From positions 33,479,661-33,543,660 of the forward strand of contig NW_004624730.1 of the NCBI RefSeq assembly GCF_000247695.1: 64,000 nucleotides of DNA, written 5' to 3'. Position 1 is the first letter of the stretch, and each line of letters begins with the position of its first letter. The DNA is from Heterocephalus glaber (Eukaryota; Chordata; Mammalia; Rodentia; Bathyergidae). The notes below the pieces were generated by a model. It was given only the letters and a program-made list of their open reading frames with translations. It was not told where the DNA came from and made no database searches. This document shows, piece after piece, positions 58,846 to 64,000 of the stretch. The position numbers were made by a program, and so were the translations under genes.

Positions 58846-59705
58846 ATCTCATTTTCTTTACCCTTTCATCTGTTGATGGGCATCTATGCTGGTTCCCTCT
58901 TTTGGCTGTTGTGAATTGTGCTCCAGTAAACACAAGTATGCAAGTATCCCTGTAGTATGTTGACTTTATTTGCTTTGGGTATATACCAGTTACAGCTGAG
59001 TCATATAGTAGTTCTATTTTTAGTTTTTTTGAGGAGCCTTCATACTGATTTCCTTAGTGGCTATACTAATTGATAGCCCCACCAACCAGTGTAGAAGGGT
59101 TCCTTTTTGCTAATATGCTCATCAGCATTTACTGTTTTGTGTATTCTTGATGATAGCCATTCTGATTGAGATGAGATGGAATCTCAGTGTAGTTTTGGTT
59201 TGCATTTCCCCAGTGGCTGAATATATTGAATTTTTTGTTTTTCAATACTTACTGGCCATTTGTATTACTGTTTTTGAGAAGTGTCTATTAAGTTCACTTT
59301 CTCATCTAGTAATTGGAGTATTTTCTTGGAGTTAGCATTTTTGAGTTCTTTATATGTTCTAGGTATTAATCTCTTTTGGAAGTGTAGCTGGCAAGATTTT
59401 CTCCCGTTCTGTAGCCTGTCTCTTTAACTCTGTTGTTTCACTTGCTATGTGGGAACTTTTTAAATTTGATGTAGTCCAATTTGTTGATTCTTGTATTATA
59501 TTCTCTGTTATTGGAGTTCTATTCAGGAAGCCATTATTTGTGCTTATGGCTTCAAGTGTTTCCCCTATGTTTTCTAGCAGTTTCAGAGTTTTGGGTCTTG
59601 TCTAGGTCACTGATTCATTTTGAATTGACTTTTGTAAGTTTGAGAGATAGGGATCTAGTGTCAATCATCTATAAGTTTATATCCGGTTTCTTTGTACCTA
59701 TGGGA
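58560..59705 (-). repeat. 5'-truncated old L1, antisense
   Basis: Antisense L1 3' half: pyrimidine-rich 3' UTR complement, (TG)n at 58812-58841, then ORF2-derived words (gtgaattgtgctccagtaaac, ccattctgattgagatgagatgg, tccaatttgttgattcttg). Diverged. Confidence 0.75.
58812..58841 (+). repeat. (TG)n microsatellite
   Basis: 15 uninterrupted TG units inside the L1. Confidence 0.95.
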
Positions 59706-60029
59706 AAGAAGTCAGATTAATGAAAATGTAATTTATTCCTAAGATTGGTAGACAAAAAAGAGTTTTCAAAATTGAGGTACTCAGTACTACTTTAAGAGCT
59801 CCATCTATAATGAGCACTGCTAAACAGAACATGATTAGCTGGCATAATTTCTGAAGACGTGTTTATCCAAAACAGGATTATACTGTTTTCTCGTCTCACT
59901 TAATCTTGGGATAGTTGAGTGCATGTAGCCAAAGAAACAAGCTTCAAAAAGTTTGTTTCCTTTCTGTGTTTGGCCTTCATCCTGATAGCATGTTTTACTG
60001 AATAACTTGACTCTGATCTCCAGAGGATC

Positions 60030-60185
60030 AGGGCGTTCAGATGAAGTAGGCAGGACTGTCCATTTTTAGTGCTTTGTGTTGCCGTTAAAAAGCTGTGTGA
60101 ATGTGGGCAAGTCATTTCTGTTCTTTTACCTGTAAGATGAGACAACTGGATTAAATCACCGACATTAAATTCAGCCCTAAATTCT
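60030..60185 (+). repeat. MIR SINE
   Basis: agctgtgtgaatgtgggcaag, tcatttctgttcttttacctg and taagatgagacaactgg match the MIR core and 3' part. Confidence 0.65.
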
Positions 60186-60520
60186 TATTTTATAAATAAG
60201 AAAAAGCAACAGGAGACAGAAGGGAAAAAGTTGATCATTTTGTTAGTTTTGTTTTCTAAACATCAGATCCAACCAAGTAAAAAATAAAATAATATCTCCC
60301 CTCCATTCTCAAAACTGGTATTGATTAGCAAGATTTGACCACTTCAGAATCTTCTGTAATGAGATACTTGACAAATACCCCTCAAAATGTTCTGGGGGGA
60401 GGCTATTTACTGTGTTTTTGGAAATGGCAACAACACACTTTGGCTTTGAAACAAATGAAAGGTCTCCCCTTATCATTTACCTGCAGCTGTTTGTAGAGCT
60501 GGAGCCAGAATCCACACATT

Positions 60521-60614
60521 TCTTTTTTTTTGGCTTTGTGGTGCTGTGGATTGGACCCAGGGGCTTGTTTGTGCTGGGCAAGTGCTCTGCCCCTGAGCTG
60601 CCTCTCCCGCCCAG
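60521..60614 (-). repeat. Old ID SINE
   Basis: Antisense gtgctgtggattggacccagg, gctgggcaagtgctctgccc and tgagctgcctctcccgccc. Confidence 0.65.
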
Positions 60615-60774
60615 AACCCAAGCTTTCTGATTCTCTTAATCAGGGTAATTCTCTAAGACCCTTAAAGGCAGGACTGAAAAGGAAATTACCTGTTCACAGT
60701 TATCTGGGATGAATACAGTTCCAAAGTGTTACTGTCTCCTCACTTAGAGTTTCTGGAGACAGTGGTTTTTTTTT

Positions 60775-61650
60775 TTTAAGTATAGGTGTGCAATACATAA
60801 TGAATACATTAATTTTGAGGAGTTGGTGCATATACATATTGCATCATTGTCCTTTTTATCAGTACCTGTTTCCCATCCCTCATTCCTTTTCATCTCCAAA
60901 AATCCTACCTCCTTTCCCTATAATCATTATTTTACTCTATACTTTGGGCTTCTCATATACTTTGAATTTCTCTGTGTGTGATTTATTTTTCACTTAGTAT
61001 TACAGTATCAAAGTGCATTTTCTTAAAAATGACTCATATTTATCCTTTGTGGCTGAATAGTACTCTGTTGTGTATAAATACATTTTTATCTACTCACCTG
61101 TTAATGGACATCTGCTTATCCATCTGTTAATGGACATTCCAAGATTTTGGTATTATGAATGTTGCTATAAACATGGTTATGCATGTATCACTGTAATGTG
61201 CTATCTTTAAGTCTTTTGGGAAGATACTCAGGTAGAGCTAGGTCAAATGAAATTTCAATTTTTAATTTTTTGAGGAATCTCCATACTAATTTCCATAGTG
61301 TTTTGTACTAGTTTACATTCCTACCAACAATAAAGAAGTGTTCCTTTTCCACCATAACCTTGTCAGCACTAACATTTGATTTTGTTTTTTGTTATGCTCT
61401 GTTTTTTGATTTCTTGATTTCTTTCTAGAATAAGATGGAATCTTAATGTTGTGATTTGCATTTCTCTAGTGGCCAGAGATGCTAAACATTTTTTCATGTA
61501 CTTATTGACTATTAATACTTCTTTTGAGAAGCTTTATTCATTTCAGTTGCCCATTTTTAAAACTTGGGCCTTTTATTTTGGGGGTCCAATTTTTTTACTT
61601 TTTTTGGTTCTTAAAGTTTTTAGATTTGACAATTCCATTGTTATTTCTTG
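60775..61650 (-). repeat. 5'-truncated L1, antisense
   Basis: Antisense L1 3' end: ggctgaatagtactctgttgtg, gaatgttgctataaacatgg, ctaatttccatagtg and tggccagagatgctaaacattt. It contains a short internal duplication of ctgttaatggacat. Confidence 0.75.
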
Positions 61651-63221
61651 GGCAGCACTATTGTGACATCCTCATGCCCACTGTTATAATTACTACTTCC
61701 ACCTTTCCCACATACATCTCTGCATGAGTATTCATACTCCCTATGCCCAGAATTTTCTTTGGAATGTGGTGAGACTTTCCTTACCTCTTAATTACTTCAG
61801 TAGATGCTCCTTTCACTGATCCAAATCCAGAGTGCAGTTGGAAAGTGAATACAAGATAAGTGTTTCTATCCTTGGGAAACAATTCCTTTTCCATTACTGA
61901 GGTGATTTAGTTACACCAGGGAGCCAGAGTGGTAGAGCTTTAACCACAGAAATGGTGACATTATTAGTTCTAACATTCCTGAATAATCAGATTTGTAATC
62001 TCCCAAATAGCCTCAAAATGCCAACTCCCAGCCTTGGTCTCATATGCTAGAGTCCCAGGTATTCTGTAATTAACCTTCTTGTCAGTGGGTATCAACCCTG
62101 GTTACCTGTTACTCCTTCCTAATCAGTTACGGAGTATGATGCCCATATATGTAGTTAAATTAGAATCTGGGGCTTGAATCGGTTGATCCCAGACATTGAC
62201 AGTTTTAAATCTCTTACCTGGAATAAACTTAGGAAGGGACATACCTGGTCTACCTAGCCATAAAATCCTACTCAGACTTACAGGTGAGAAGTATAGGGCA
62301 TAGATACTCTTGCTGAACGTCTCACAACTACATAGTTTAGTTCAGGGTCCAGATTTTGGATCTAATTCTGCCTATGCTGTTGAATTTCAGACACTGCAAC
62401 AGCCTGTCTGCTAATATTTAGGGCAGCTGATGTAATTGTTACCCATGTTGAGATCTGTGCAGCGACTGCACAGGCTTCTCTGTTTCTTTCTTCCTACTCC
62501 TTTTGCTTTTCCCTCAAAGAGGAGAATTCTAACCCTGTCAGAACATGTAGGTATGAAATTAAGGAACAATTATTGTGTTACTGACCATCAGTCTTTAAAG
62601 AACTAGAGATCTCCTATGTGTAATTTAAGTTTCCTGAATTGGACTTAAATTTTCTGAATTAGCATGGTGGAGCAGTATCATATTTAAGAAAGCAGTTTGT
62701 GGAATAAAAAAATAGCCAAGACAATTTCTCTCTTTCCCTCTGTCTCTCCCCAAAAGAAACTTCTGTTTCACTGTGGATGATGAGGATATAATAAACTCCT
62801 TACTTTGGGGGGAAAAGTACCAAGAATTATATAGATGGGTAGACCAATAATCAGGATTTTGTTGAATGATCTTTTTAAATATTTGAGAAATTTCAAACAA
62901 TACACAAAAATAGAATAGTGCAATTAAGACCCCAGTATTTCTATTTCTCAGATTCAAGAATTAGAATGATTCCTTAATGACTGAGTTAACCATATAATAC
63001 ATTAGATTACCCAAACATTGATAAGGACTCAGGTTTTTAAATGGCATGGCTTAGAAATTTTTGTTCTTAAATGGTGCATTAGTTATGCTGCTCTTTCTCC
63101 TATTTACTATCAAGTTTTTCCTAAAGAGAAACTGTTGGGGCTTCACCATTGGATTTTGAAGGATCTTTTTCACTTTCTTTCCTTTTTTTTTCAGTCAGGT
63201 TTTTAAAGTATTTGTGTTTTG

Positions 63222-63330
63222 TTGGGCGTGATGGTATACGCCTGTAATCTGGGAGGCTGGGGTGGAGGCTTACTTTGAGTTGAAGGCCAGCTGAACTACA
63301 TAGCAAGACCGTGTCTCAAAAAAAAAAAAG
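63222..63330 (+). repeat. B1 SINE with deletion
   Basis: Sense B1 (gttgggcgtgatggtatacg ... ctacatagcaagaccgtgtc) missing 'cccagca' and part of the middle, with a 12-A tail. Confidence 0.78.
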
Positions 63331-64000
63331 TATATTCTTTTCATTCTTAAAAACTATTAATTACTAGTGGTATGTGTGGATCTGTTAGGCACTGTAACAA
63401 TTTATCAAATCACTGCCAGCTTCATTAGTGATTCATACTGATTTTTTGCACAGTACTTTTTATCGTAATAACCACTGAAAACCTAGCTTTACAAAGATGG
63501 GGCATCAATGAAAAGAATGAAGCACCATCTGTTGAAGCAGTTCAACAAGAGCTAGTAGTTCATGTTGTGTCTATATGAGTTTGTTGCAGTGGCTTGAAGT
63601 ACTTTGGAGCTCAGTTTTAAGAATCGTGTTGCCTGCGTATTTTGATTGTTTTCCTTATCAATTTTTTGAAACTTGAAAGGTATGTCTTAAAATATGCTGT
63701 CTTTAATTAGGGTTGACTTTTCTGATTATGACATACAAATTTGGAATATTTTGCAAAAGTACAGATACTTAAGACTGTCATTGTGTCTTTCCAGGAGTGA
63801 AGAAATATATATCAGGAAGTATAAGTATATAAAAATGTGCCTAGATTCAGGTTTAAAGCATCCTTGTGTTTACTTTGGAACTAAATTTATCAGGTAATTC
63901 CTACTACTAGAGACTTAAAACTATCCAAATTGCACATTTTTTAGAAGTGTACTAGAAAAGTATTTTTTTCCTTGTTTCATGTTTATTCCTTTCCCTTCTT

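Larger units (their letters stand above)
56831..64000. other. Downstream / intergenic DNA without a recognised gene
   Basis: Open frames here are short, start and stop at random and match no family I recognise. Old L1, MIR, ID and B1 copies are listed separately. Nothing classifiable at 56831-58555, 59720-60025, 60200-60515, 61660-63215 and 63335-64000. Confidence 0.75.

Noticed and set aside
62625..62957. 110-codon minus-strand frame downstream of GMPS
   Set aside because: No domain or motif, low-complexity composition, and no promoter, splice or repeat context supporting a gene.
1..64000. CRISPR arrays, operons or prokaryote-type systems
   Set aside because: None seen; the window is intron-containing mammalian nuclear DNA.

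Overview
The window is mammalian nuclear DNA from a rodent. Intron/exon structure, AT-rich introns, LINE-1, B1-type (7SL-derived) SINEs, B1+ID composite SINEs and many copies of a tRNA-derived ID-like SINE all point that way. The ID-like SINE opens with a box-A-like GGATTTAGCTCAGTGG and ends in a GGTACC plus A-tail. It looks like a castorimorph or other non-murid lineage, but I cannot fix the species from sequence alone.

One protein-coding gene is present: GMPS (GMP synthase, glutamine-hydrolysing), on the + strand. Its coding exons 2-16 lie between 11380 and 55912. All 14 introns whose two ends lie in the window have GT-AG borders and compatible phases, and the 15 exons join into an uninterrupted 684-codon frame plus TAA. 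The first nine or so codons (exon 1), the promoter and the CpG island are not in the window, so positions 1-11379 are read as the 3' part of intron 1. The protein makes GMP from XMP. It has an N-terminal class I glutamine amidotransferase domain (GICYG nucleophile, FHPE dyad), an ATP-pyrophosphatase domain (SGGVDS P-loop) and the C-terminal GMPS dimerisation domain ending in the XMP-binding KPPGTTEWE. After the stop, 55913-64000 holds the 3' UTR and intergenic DNA with old L1, MIR and SINE copies and no second gene that I can support.

The rest is mobile-element history. A near-full-length antisense L1 (about 33170-40382) fills most of intron 10. Intron 3 has a twin-primed L1 (17080-17985). 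Intron 1 has a fossil piggyBac transposase whose 3' end is triplicated (about 7085-8745), a MaLR-type solo LTR and one copy of a short hAT MITE family; two more copies lie in introns 2 and 14. A Tigger/MER2-like element, two old hAT copies, MIRs, older L1/L2 pieces and about 50 SINEs complete the list.

The most unusual observations are: about 95 bp of intron-3 sequence copied in inverted orientation into the inversion junction of the twin-primed L1; a 5' U2 snRNA fragment of about 33 nt flanked by a 14-bp target duplication; the triplicated cysteine-rich tail of the piggyBac fossil; and an L1 whose two target-site duplications were each hit by an ID SINE in the same orientation. I see no new coding system, CRISPR array or operon; this is a eukaryotic housekeeping locus with informative retroposition scars.
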